14,091 nucleotides of DNA. Origin: an uncultured Treponema sp. (GTDB lineage: Bacteria > Spirochaetota > Spirochaetia > Treponematales > Treponemataceae). A program made the translations under genes and the position numbers. Below the pieces are notes generated by a model. It worked only from the letters and a program-made list of their open reading frames with translations. It made no database searches and was not told where the DNA came from. Shown here one piece after another: positions 1-7,036 of this stretch. Location of the stretch: the NCBI GenBank assembly GCA_945833725.1, contig CAMAFU010000023.1:1-14091 (forward strand), given 5' to 3'. Positions within the stretch are counted from its first letter, which is position 1; every line of letters starts with the position of its first letter.

Positions 1-29
1 TTTTTTGTAATAATATGCAAACGATATGA
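1..29 (+). CDS. C-terminal end of an upstream gene (partial)
   Basis: The frame beginning at base 3 is open from the window edge and stops at TGA 27-29. That stop overlaps the ATG of the next gene (26-28) in an ATGA arrangement. The visible residues, FCNNMQTI, are too few to identify a product. The overlap, together with the absence of an SD site before the LolA-like gene, suggests translational coupling and one operon. By context it could be another component of an aryl-polyene-like cluster, but that is inference. The short open frame could also be chance. Confidence 0.4.
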
Positions 30-679
30 AAAAAACACTTTTAACACTTATTTTATTTTCTGTTTTTCTTGCCTTTCCCCTTTCTGCTCAGAAAAAAACA
101 GAAAAATCCCTTTCTTTGGAATCCCTTTTTTCTTCTCTTTCGGATTTTCCCGTTACTTCGGGGAATTTTATTCAGACAAAAACATCTCCAAAACTAAAAA
201 GACCGTTACAGTCCTGGGGAAAATTTATTTTTTGTGAACAGGGAATACTTTGGAAAACAGAAAAACCATTTCCTTCGTCCACAATCCTTACAAAATCTTC
301 CATAACAAAAATTCTTCCTGATGGTTCTAAAAATGTTACAGATGGAAGTTCTAACCCGGTTTTTGAATCTGTAGCTCAGACCGTATCTTCAATTTTTTCC
401 GGCAGCAAAGAGTCTTTGGAAACTTTTTTTACAATAAGCGATTTTAAATCTACCCAAAACCAGTGGATTTTGACCCTGACTCCAAAAGATGCAAACATCG
501 CCCTTGCCATACAGAAAATCGAACTTTCCGGGGAAGTAAAAGAAAATTCTTCCGCAAATTTCCAGTCCCTGAATTCTATGGAAATTTTCCAGAAAGAGGG
601 AGAATCCACAAAATACAGTTTAAAAGACAAATCTTTCCGTCAGGAGCTTACTGATGACGAAAAAAAACTTTTCCAATAA
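26..679 (+). CDS. LolA-like outer-membrane lipoprotein carrier family protein
   Basis: This 217-residue protein has a clear signal peptide (MKK, hydrophobic stretch to about residue 19, cleavage likely after LSA), so it is predicted to be periplasmic. The mature part fits the LolA/COG2834 half-barrel fold: an early FxQTK element near residue 50 (GNFIQTKTSPKL), a GKFIF..GILWKTEKP strand pair at about 65-80, and a final YSLKDKSFRQ strand. The family binds acyl chains or lipoproteins in a hydrophobic cavity and carries them across the periplasm. It lies directly before an RND exporter and a DUF3261-like lipoprotein, so a dedicated carrier for that exporter is more likely than housekeeping LolA. 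No SD precedes the ATG. The start overlaps the upstream stop (ATGA), which supports coupled translation. Confidence 0.75.
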   Translation: MKKTLLTLILFSVFLAFPLSAQKKTEKSLSLESLFSSLSDFPVTSGNFIQTKTSPKLKRPLQSWGKFIFCEQGILWKTEKPFPSSTILTKSSITKILPDGSKNVTDGSSNPVFESVAQTVSSIFSGSKESLETFFTISDFKSTQNQWILTLTPKDANIALAIQKIELSGEVKENSSANFQSLNSMEIFQKEGESTKYSLKDKSFRQELTDDEKKLFQ

Positions 680-2963
680 ATTTTATTTCCTGCTGTGGAG
701 TTTTTTTCATCTGGCAATAATAGCCGCCTTTGCCGTTTCTCTTTTTTTTACAAAGGGAATTAATTTTGATGCAGACTACACAAATATGCTTCCTTCCACA
801 AGAAGCAGCAAAGCCCTCCAGACAGCGGAAAAATCAATTTCTGCCTCTACCAATTCTTCCGTTTTTATTCTTGCAGGTCACAAAGATTTTAAAATGGCAA
901 AAAGTGCCGCCGAAGAAGCCTATTCCCTTTTAAAAAACGAAAAATCAAAATTTGAAGAAATATTTCTTTATTCCGACTATACGACTTTAGAAAAAATAAA
1001 AGATTTTTTGGGCAAGTACAGGTTCAATCTTTTAGATAAAGAATTTCAGCAACAAATTCTTTCTCCTGAAGGATGCAACTTTCTTGCGGAAGAAACACTT
1101 TCTTCGATTTTCAGCGGATTTTCTTTTTCAAGTCTTGAAAACATCGAAGAAGACCCGTTTTTTCTTGATGATAAAAATACAGCCCTTTACCTTTCTAAAA
1201 TTTCTGACGCCGGCACAAGAATGACTGCAAAAGACGGTGTTCTTGCATCAGAATACGACGGCAAATGGTATGTTATGATTCGGGGAAAACTTACAGAAGA
1301 AGGGGCCCGCCTCGCCAGCAAAAAAAATGCCGTACCACTTATTTACGAAAAATGCCTTCCTCTGGAAAAAGATGGAGTTTCCTTTGTATTTTACGGTACG
1401 CCTTTCCACAGTTACAAAAGTTCCAGTTCTGCCTACAGGGAAATATCTGTTATTTCCATTGTAAGCCTTTTAACTGTAACGATGCTTTTGTATTTTGTTT
1501 TCCGCTCAACGCTGCCTATTGCTTTAAGTGTGCTGTCCATAATTCTTTCCATAGGAATATCTTTTATGGCAACCCACCTTATATTCGGAAAAATCTACAT
1601 GATTGCCTTAGTATTCGGCACATCCCTTATAGGCTCCAGCATAGACTACAGCCTGCATTACTTTATAAACTGGAAAGCCGCCTTACAAATGGAAAATTCA
1701 ACCCAAATACGGCGTCATATTTCAAAAGGTCTTGTACTTTCCCTTGTTTCCACAGAAATCTGCTTTATTCTCCTTATGTTCGCACCTTTTGACCTTTTAA
1801 AGCAGATGGCTGTTTTCTGCTTTACAGGGATTTTAAGTTCATTCCTTACAGTTACAGGATTTTTTACACGATTTTCCCTTCCGCCGGTACAAAAAAGGCA
1901 TATTCCGTTTCTGGAAAAACACAATCTTTCCTTCTCCCTTTCGGGCAAAAAACCTCTTGCAGTTTCTCTGATTCTTATAGCCCTGTCGGCGGCAATTCTT
2001 ATTCCAAACAGTAAAAAACTTTCCGTACAGAACGACATTTCTAACCTTTACAAAATGGAAGGCCGCATAAAAGAAGATACAATTCTTGCCACAAATATTC
2101 TGGACTACAATCCTACAAGCTGGCTTGTTATAGAAGGCAAAACTGCCGAAGAAGTCCTGCAAAAAGAAGAAGAACTAGCCCCTCTTATACCAGATTCCTT
2201 TTCTTCCACTTCAAAATTCATTCCTTCATCAAAAAAACAGCTTGAATCAATTCAGGCTGCAAAAAACCTTGTACCGGCCGCAGAAGAAATTTTCGGTTTT
2301 TTAGGTCTGGACGAAACGGCTGCAGAAAATTTTAAAGGCCAGATAGAGAACGCCGGAAACAACATACTTACAGTGCAAGATTCCCTTCCACAGGAAATAT
2401 CTTCTCTTACAGCTCCCCTTTGGATTGGAAAAGTAGACGGCAATTATTATTCAATTATTCTGCCTTCAAAAATAAGCGACGAAAACTTTTACAGAAACCT
2501 TGCTGATTCAACAGAAAATGTCTACTTCGAAAATAAAGTAAAAGATGTAAGTGCCGGTCTTGATAAACTTACAGTACAAATACTTATAATGTTTGCCATT
2601 TCGTTCCTTATAATTGCTGTGGTATTAAAATTTTTCTACAGCTGGAAAGAAACTTTAAAAATCCTTTCAATTCCGTTAATAAGTCTTCTGGCAATATTAT
2701 GCACATTTGTCCTTGCCGGCTTAAAAATAGAATTTTTCTGCATTACAGGCGTAATTCTTGTGTTTGGGCTTGGTCTTGATTATGTAATTTACCGTATGGA
2801 AAACAAAGAAAACAAACTGGAAGCCTTTGCAATTTTACTTTCTTTCGTTACAACATCCATAAGTTTTGGGGCTTTGGCTTTAAGTTCCTTTGTTCCGGTT
2901 CATGTAATGGGACTTTCAATTTTTACAGGTCTTATAACGGCCTTTATTCTTGCAATGATTTAA
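654..2963 (+). CDS. MMPL/RND-superfamily exporter
   Basis: This 769-residue membrane protein shows the duplicated RND plan. Each half has one transmembrane helix (about 11-32 and 434-450), a large periplasmic loop (33-265 and 451-640) and five further helices (266-406 and 641-769). The helix-4 RND/MMPL acidic motif appears in both halves, as GSSIDYS at 327-333 and GLGLDYV at 705-711; these aspartates normally couple transport to proton flow. Such pumps move lipids, polyenes or glycolipids across the inner membrane. The ATG at 654 is backed by an AGGAG at 642-646 with 7-base spacing, and the gene overlaps the LolA-like gene by 26 bases. With its LolA-like and lipoprotein neighbours it matches the exporter of aryl-polyene-type clusters. 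The exact substrate is inference. Confidence 0.82.
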   Translation: MTKKNFSNKFYFLLWSFFHLAIIAAFAVSLFFTKGINFDADYTNMLPSTRSSKALQTAEKSISASTNSSVFILAGHKDFKMAKSAAEEAYSLLKNEKSKFEEIFLYSDYTTLEKIKDFLGKYRFNLLDKEFQQQILSPEGCNFLAEETLSSIFSGFSFSSLENIEEDPFFLDDKNTALYLSKISDAGTRMTAKDGVLASEYDGKWYVMIRGKLTEEGARLASKKNAVPLIYEKCLPLEKDGVSFVFYGTPFHSYKSSSSAYREISVISIVSLLTVTMLLYFVFRSTLPIALSVLSIILSIGISFMATHLIFGKIYMIALVFGTSLIGSSIDYSLHYFINWKAALQMENSTQIRRHISKGLVLSLVSTEICFILLMFAPFDLLKQMAVFCFTGILSSFLTVTGFFTRFSLPPVQKRHIPFLEKHNLSFSLSGKKPLAVSLILIALSAAILIPNSKKLSVQNDISNLYKMEGRIKEDTILATNILDYNPTSWLVIEGKTAEEVLQKEEELAPLIPDSFSSTSKFIPSSKKQLESIQAAKNLVPAAEEIFGFLGLDETAAENFKGQIENAGNNILTVQDSLPQEISSLTAPLWIGKVDGNYYSIILPSKISDENFYRNLADSTENVYFENKVKDVSAGLDKLTVQILIMFAISFLIIAVVLKFFYSWKETLKILSIPLISLLAILCTFVLAGLKIEFFCITGVILVFGLGLDYVIYRMENKENKLEAFAILLSFVTTSISFGALALSSFVPVHVMGLSIFTGLITAFILAMI

Positions 2964-2978
2964 CTTTAAGGACAAAAA

Positions 2979-3587
2979 ATGAACAAAAAAACGCAAAAAA
3001 GAAAATTTCCTTTATTTTTATCTGCTTTATCTGCCGCCGCTTCTGCTTTTCTTTTAATTGCCTGTTCATCGGTAAAAGCTCCCCAGGCTCTTTTAAATAA
3101 AGTTTACATAACAAATACAAAGTCAGTTTATCCCCTTCCACCTTCCTCAATTTCTCAGGATTCAGGCGACTGCTGGTATTTTCAGGGACAGTTCAATAAT
3201 TCCAGTCTTAATGCGGTTTTGTATATGGAACAGAGCAACGACGAAATCCACCTTCTTTTAGTAAACGAAATGGGGCTTGAAGCAGCAGAAATAAACTTTA
3301 CCTCAACAGAATGCACAATAGAATCTCCTTTTCTGCCGAAAAAATTGAAAGGCGAATACATTATTCTTGATTTTCAAAATGCCTTTGCACCGCTTAATAT
3401 GCTGGAAAACCACTACAAAAAAAGCGGACTTACATTTACGGAAGAAAAAACTGAAAATTCAAAGGTGCGGAAACTTTACAGCGGAAAAAAGCTTATTGAA
3501 GAAATTACAGAAACAGAAAAAACCGTAACAATAAAAAATTACTACAGAACATACACTTATATTCTGACTTTGCCGGAAGAATTTTAA
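2979..3587 (+). CDS. DUF3261-like outer-membrane lipoprotein
   Basis: This 202-residue protein begins with a positively charged, hydrophobic leader ending in a lipobox (LIAC, Cys at about residue 29), so it should be lipid-anchored. The mature region follows the pattern I associate with DUF3261: a YPLPPSSI segment, a beta-strand series containing EIHLLLVNEMGLEAAEI, a LKGEYIILDFQ strand leading to NMLENHYKK, and a final RKLYSGKKLIEEI plus YYRTYTYIL. DUF3261 lipoproteins occur beside LolA-like and MMPL genes in aryl-polyene clusters, which matches the context here. Their biochemical role is not established as far as I know. An AAGGA at 2968-2972 with 6-base spacing supports the start, only 15 bases after the exporter stop. 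The family call is by eye. Confidence 0.68.
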   Translation: MNKKTQKRKFPLFLSALSAAASAFLLIACSSVKAPQALLNKVYITNTKSVYPLPPSSISQDSGDCWYFQGQFNNSSLNAVLYMEQSNDEIHLLLVNEMGLEAAEINFTSTECTIESPFLPKKLKGEYIILDFQNAFAPLNMLENHYKKSGLTFTEEKTENSKVRKLYSGKKLIEEITETEKTVTIKNYYRTYTYILTLPEEF

Positions 3588-3595
3588 AATTTTAA

Positions 3596-3703
3596 GGGGC
3601 AATGGGGCAAAAGCCCCACCGGGTGTTCCGGCCTTTCGCTTTTCGCTTCATTCTTCCGCTTCGCTCCAGAACGCCTTCGGCGGGCCTACACCCCCTTTGC
3701 CGT
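3596..3703. repeat. Structured intergenic repeat, copy 1 (minus orientation)
   Basis: This GC-rich block fills the gap between two convergent genes. It contains three structures: a GGGGC-AAAA-GCCCC hairpin (3604-3617), a CGCC-TTC-GGCG hairpin (3672-3682), and an outer interrupted stem pairing 3621-3626 with 3688-3693 and 3630-3633 with 3683-3686. Between them the minus strand reads CTGGAGCGAAGCGGAA (3654-3669). The same element, with one extra A, recurs at 6948-6964 between two comparable hairpins, so this is a repeat family and not a lone terminator. No clean T-tract follows on either strand, although the structure may still block convergent transcription. Confidence 0.7.
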
Positions 3704-3706
3704 AAA

Positions 3707-4630
3707 CTACTTTTCGATATAAATTGACTGATCGGCAGTAAAAGTTTCGCCGGGATTCAACTGAATAAGAGCAGCTTTTTCTTCCCAGGAATGATTGGTA
3801 TTTTCTGCATCGGCAGTACCGTACCAAGGTTCAATACAGTTAAAGCCGCAGCCTTCAACACCTTTTTCGCCGCTGCCTCCCTGCCAGACCATAAGGTAAG
3901 GATAGCCGGAACAGTTTACTTTTATAAGGGAACTGTCTTTTTTGTTGCGTAAACCAACCCATTCAGAAGAAAATGCCGTAAAAAAGTGTCCGTTGCCAAA
4001 ACCTTCTGCGTTAATAGGAATAATTCCAGCATTTTTTTCGCCGTAAGGAGCAGTACAGGGAGCAGTGCCTTCTTCGTCGGCGCGAAGCTGGGCATTTTCG
4101 TTAAGCAGAACCTGTGTAAGAGGTTCCTTTACCTGAAATTCGTACTGGTAATCGGCATTTGTAGTACCTTCCGGGTCTGTATTTCTAGGACAGCAGAAAG
4201 CAGTATGACTACCAAGAGAAAAAAGGATGGGAGAAGCATCTGTATTTGTAACGGATGTTGTAAAAAGAAGTCCGTTTTCCTTAAGCTCGTAATGAGTTTT
4301 AAGGCTGAACTTCCACGGATACTTGTCTTTAGTTTCTTCGCTTTCTGTAAGCTCAAAAGTTACAGAAAGAGGAGACTGCTCAATAACGGTATGTTCCATA
4401 TCCCGGCTCATGCCATTATTAACAAGATGATACTCCTGACCGTTTACAGTGTAGAACCCGTCTTTAATTCTTCCTACATGAGGAAAAAGAACAGGAGCAT
4501 GAAATTTCCAGACACTTTCAGGTCCTTCAAAAACATACTTAGTTCCGTCTGAACCACGGAAGGCTACAATTTCACCGCCGTGGGAATCCAAAATTACTTC
4601 ATAGTTATTGTTTTTTAATGTTACTTTCAT
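3707..4630 (-). CDS. Aldose 1-epimerase family protein, LacX-type
   Basis: This 307-residue cytoplasmic protein belongs to the galactose-mutarotase superfamily, which interconverts alpha and beta anomers of aldoses. LacX-like landmarks are visible: HVGRIKDG (Arg about 54), a GSHTAF motif with His142, and IEPWYG with Glu267, the family's general base. The usual first histidine (HGFAR in LacX proteins) is replaced, here VNNGMSR with Asn72. Substrate preference or activity may therefore differ. I chose the ATG at 4630 over one 14 codons upstream because a promoter (TGATATAAT) lies inside that extension and typical LacX proteins begin at this point. No SD is present, and the start is only 7 bases after the -10 box. 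It follows the dus gene by 68 bases on the same strand. Confidence 0.85.
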   Translation of the reverse strand: MKVTLKNNNYEVILDSHGGEIVAFRGSDGTKYVFEGPESVWKFHAPVLFPHVGRIKDGFYTVNGQEYHLVNNGMSRDMEHTVIEQSPLSVTFELTESEETKDKYPWKFSLKTHYELKENGLLFTTSVTNTDASPILFSLGSHTAFCCPRNTDPEGTTNADYQYEFQVKEPLTQVLLNENAQLRADEEGTAPCTAPYGEKNAGIIPINAEGFGNGHFFTAFSSEWVGLRNKKDSSLIKVNCSGYPYLMVWQGGSGEKGVEGCGFNCIEPWYGTADAENTNHSWEEKAALIQLNPGETFTADQSIYIEK

Positions 4631-4637
4631 AGACAAG

Positions 4638-4666
4638 ATTATATCACCCATTAAGTAAATCAACAA
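4638..4666 (-). promoter_or_regulatory. Extended -10 promoter of the epimerase gene
   Basis: The minus strand carries TATAAT at 4643-4638 preceded by TGA (extended -10, TGATATAAT). A weak -35 (TTGTTG, 4666-4661) lies 17 bases upstream. The start codon begins 7 bases after the -10 box, so transcription is predicted to start at or next to the A of ATG, giving a leaderless mRNA. Confidence 0.6.
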
Positions 4667-4698
4667 CGGCACTTCTGACCCAAAGTTATATGGGAATG

Positions 4699-5688
4699 TT
4701 ATTTTTTATTTACATGTATAATTCTGTCGCCGGGACATTCTTTAAAATACTGTTCTACTGTTTTTCTGGCTTCCATATTGTCTTTTACATTAAGCATTTT
4801 TGTCTGGAAATAATGGCCGAAAGAAAAGTTAAGGCAGAAAAATGTAAAAAACCTCTTGAGCCTTGTGGGCCAGAATTCTTCCGGCTGGCACTGTTCCAGG
4901 TTGTCTATAAAATTAAGGGCCAATTCTTCGCAGTCAATTTCAAGGGATTTACCGGACAGTTCTGCAAAAAGCCAGGGCTTTTGGGCAATGGAACGGGCAA
5001 TCATAATTCCAGAGGAGGCGGGAGCGGCTTTTTTTGCTGCCACAAAACTTTCCAAGTCTTTAACAGCTCCGTTCAATACAACAGGAGTATGGGGAAATTT
5101 TTCTGCCGTTTTCTGAACAAATTCCCAGCGGCAGGGGCGGCTGAGTTTTTCTTTACGGGTTCTAGGATGAAGGGTAATCATCTGAACGCCTTCATCAATT
5201 AAATTCTGAACAAAAGAAAAAAATTTTTCTTCCGTAAAGTCTTCATCGCCAAGACGGAGTTTTACAGAAAGCCTTAAAGGAGTTTTTCCGTCTTTGGCAG
5301 AATTTTCTATTTGAGATTTTACAGACCGAACCATATCCATAGTTTCTGTTACAGGTTTTGTCATCCAGGAAATGCCGGCTCCAGTACAGGCAATTTGCGG
5401 CGCACAGCAGCCCATGTTTATGTCTATTCCCCGCCCTTCCAGGCCGCATAAAACAGAAACTGCATTTGCCATGTAATCTTTTCTGCTGCCGGTAATCTGC
5501 CATACAAGTTTTTCTTTTGCAATTTCATTCATAAGATAATATTTTTCAAAAGGACCTTGATGAATAAGGGAACCGGCATTGATCATTTCGTTAAAATATT
5601 CATCGCAAAAACCAAAAGATGCAACGGTACGCCGGAATGCTTCGTGACTTAAAGTTGCCATAGGAGCAAGAAGAAAATAACTGTTCAT
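4699..5688 (-). CDS. tRNA-dihydrouridine synthase (DUS family)
   Basis: This 329-residue FMN enzyme reduces specific uridines in tRNA to dihydrouridine. DUS landmarks occur in order: LAPMATLSHEAFRR at the N-terminus, DINMGCCAPQ with the catalytic cysteine (Cys94 or Cys95), SVKLRLG with Lys143, TLHPRTR with His174, VVLNGAV (residues about 203-209, phosphate-binding region) and GIMIARS with Arg232. The normal NxGCP motif has one extra residue before the proline (GCCAP). The ATG at 5688 places LAPM at residues 7-10 as in the family; the 30-residue upstream extension is rich in Cys and Lys and unlike DUS proteins. No SD precedes this ATG, and a TAAAAT lies 10 bases before it. I cannot assign A, B or C subtype from motifs alone. 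Confidence 0.88.
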   Translation of the reverse strand: MNSYFLLAPMATLSHEAFRRTVASFGFCDEYFNEMINAGSLIHQGPFEKYYLMNEIAKEKLVWQITGSRKDYMANAVSVLCGLEGRGIDINMGCCAPQIACTGAGISWMTKPVTETMDMVRSVKSQIENSAKDGKTPLRLSVKLRLGDEDFTEEKFFSFVQNLIDEGVQMITLHPRTRKEKLSRPCRWEFVQKTAEKFPHTPVVLNGAVKDLESFVAAKKAAPASSGIMIARSIAQKPWLFAELSGKSLEIDCEELALNFIDNLEQCQPEEFWPTRLKRFFTFFCLNFSFGHYFQTKMLNVKDNMEARKTVEQYFKECPGDRIIHVNKK

Positions 5689-5810
5689 AACAAAGTTAAT
5701 TTTACTGATTTTTAAAAAAATCCGCCACCTGGCACAAAACTTTTTCTGGCCGCAACAAGCTTGCAGTGTAAGTGCCAAGGTTTTGCCCTGATCAGAAAGT
5801 TCAGTAAAAC

Positions 5811-5839
5811 TTGAAACTTATTGTGCAATAATATAAAAT
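5811..5839 (+). promoter_or_regulatory. Sigma-70-like promoter of fabD
   Basis: A TTGAAA at 5811-5816 is separated by 17 bases from TAAAAT at 5834-5839. Transcription would start near 5846, giving a leader of about 95 bases before the fabD start codon. Confidence 0.55.
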
Positions 5840-5846
5840 GCTCAAA

Positions 5847-5871
5847 ATGACATTTTATTAAATTTTGTCAT
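5847..5871. promoter_or_regulatory. Inverted repeat at the fabD transcription start (candidate operator)
   Basis: ATGACA (5847-5852) and TGTCAT (5866-5871) are perfect inverted half-sites separated by 13 AT-rich bases. They sit immediately downstream of the predicted -10 box and cover the expected start site, a position typical of repressor operators. I do not recognise the half-site as that of FapR, FabT or FadR. The regulator, if any, is unknown. Confidence 0.4.
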
Positions 5872-5891
5872 AATCAATAAACCGATTACAG

Positions 5892-5909
5892 GCAGGGAAT
5901 TGTCCCTGC
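5892..5909 (+). promoter_or_regulatory. Leader hairpin upstream of fabD
   Basis: GCAGGGA (5892-5898) and TCCCTGC (5903-5909) form a perfect 7-bp stem with an ATTG loop in the fabD 5' leader. The hairpin ends 19 bases before the SD. No U-tract follows directly, so an attenuator is not evident. It may stabilise the transcript or bind a protein. Confidence 0.45.
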
Positions 5910-5940
5910 AAAAACCAGGTATTTTTTCAGGAGGAAAATC

Positions 5941-6897
5941 ATGGCTAAAAAATATGCTTTTTTATTTCCAGGTCAGGGAGCTCAGACTCAGGGAATGATT
6001 AAAGACATTGTAGAAGCTTTTCCAGAAGCAAAAAAAGTTGTAGACGAAGTTGCTAGAATTACAGGACAGGATATTCAAAAACTTCTTTGGGAAATGCCTC
6101 AGGAAGAATTAAACCGCAGCGACAATTCCCAGCTGGCCATTACCACAGCAAGTCTTGCCATAATGGCTGCATTAAAATCTAAAGGAATTGAACCTTCCTG
6201 TGCAATGGGATTTTCTCTGGGAGAATTCCCTGCCCTTTATGCAGCAGGAATTTTAAGTTTTGAAGATGTAATTAAAGTTGTTGTACAGCGGGGCAAAATA
6301 ATGCAGGAAGTCTGCGAAAAAATTGCCGAAGAAAATCAGGGCAACGCTCCGGGAATGCTGGCTGTTTTAGGGCTGCCACCGGAAAAAGTTGAAGAAATTG
6401 CCGCCGGAATTGAAGGTGCCTACGCTGCCAATTTAAATTCCGTAAAACAGACTGTTCTTGCAGGAACTGCCGAAGGCCTTAAAAAAGCAGAAGAAGCCGC
6501 AAAACAAGCCGGTGCCCGCCGTGCCGTAAAACTTGCTGTTGCAGGCCCTTTCCATTCTCCTTTAATGCAGAGGGCTGCCGACAATTTTAAAGTTGCTCTT
6601 GAAGGCTTTGAATTTACCGATCCTTCCATTCCTCTTTTTTCAAATGTTACAGGAAAAAAAGTTACAGAAGGAAAAGCCGCCAAATTAAGTGCTGTAGACC
6701 ATCTTACTCATCCTGTACGCTGGACAGACGAAGAACAGGTTCTGGCTGAACTTATTAAAGGCGACTCAGAAAATCAGTGGACTGTTATTGAAGCAGGTCC
6801 TGGTAAAGTTCTTTCCGGTCTTTGGGGGCAGACTGAATTTGGTGCAGAATTGCCGGCAGTTGCCGTAAATACAGCAGAGGCAATTAACAGTCTTTAA
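5941..6897 (+). CDS. fabD: Malonyl-CoA:ACP transacylase (FabD)
   Basis: This 318-residue protein transfers malonyl from CoA to acyl carrier protein, supplying the extender unit for type II fatty acid synthesis in the cytoplasm. Key features are FPGQGAQ at 9-15, the nucleophile elbow MGFSLGEF with Ser92, Arg117 in VQRGK (both at the E. coli FabD positions), and GPFHSPLM with catalytic His205. The elbow reads GFSLG where most FabD proteins have GHSLG. Length matches the family. A strong AGGAGG at 5929-5934 with 6-base spacing fixes the start. It is followed on the same strand by fabG after a 139-base gap occupied by an intergenic repeat. No fabH, acpP or fabF is adjacent in the window. Confidence 0.95.
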   Translation: MAKKYAFLFPGQGAQTQGMIKDIVEAFPEAKKVVDEVARITGQDIQKLLWEMPQEELNRSDNSQLAITTASLAIMAALKSKGIEPSCAMGFSLGEFPALYAAGILSFEDVIKVVVQRGKIMQEVCEKIAEENQGNAPGMLAVLGLPPEKVEEIAAGIEGAYAANLNSVKQTVLAGTAEGLKKAEEAAKQAGARRAVKLAVAGPFHSPLMQRAADNFKVALEGFEFTDPSIPLFSNVTGKKVTEGKAAKLSAVDHLTHPVRWTDEEQVLAELIKGDSENQWTVIEAGPGKVLSGLWGQTEFGAELPAVAVNTAEAINSL

Positions 6898-6917
6898 GTG
6901 TTTTTTTCTGGAAGGGA

Positions 6918-7007
6918 TTGGAGCTGCGGGAACCGGTGGCAAAGCCACTGGAGCGAAAGCGGAACAGCGGAAAGCCCGACCGGAGGCTTTGCCTCCGGAG
7001 CCAGCCT
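6918..7007 (+). repeat. Structured intergenic repeat, copy 2 (plus orientation)
   Basis: This block lies between fabD and fabG. It has a hairpin CCGGTGGC-AAA-GCCACTGG (6933-6951, one G-T pair), then CTGGAGCGAAAGCGGAA (6948-6964), then a perfect 8-bp hairpin CCGGAGGC-TTT-GCCTCCGG (6980-6998). The order hairpin, GAGCGAA-GCGGAA core, GCGRAAAGSCC, second hairpin with a T-rich loop matches copy 1 at 3596-3703 read on the minus strand. It would be transcribed between the two fab genes and could influence processing or relative expression. The following bases to the fabG SD are AT-rich. Confidence 0.7.
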
Positions 7008-7036
7008 ATAAAAAATTATTACTTTGGAGAAAATTT

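Noticed and set aside
1265..1792. 175-codon open frame inside the exporter gene
   Set aside because: It is out of frame with an MMPL protein whose motifs continue unbroken through this region; the composition is non-protein-like.
3596..3706. Simple rho-independent terminator of the lipoprotein gene
   Set aside because: The GGGGC hairpin has no following T-tract on the plus strand, and the block matches the repeat at 6918-7007.
4690..5202. 170-codon plus-strand open frame opposite the dus gene
   Set aside because: It is antisense to a clearly conserved DUS protein, is rich in Cys and Phe with no family motif, and has no SD.
5689..5778. 30-codon N-terminal extension of the dus protein
   Set aside because: The APM motif is normally close to the N-terminus; the extension is unlike the family and has no SD.
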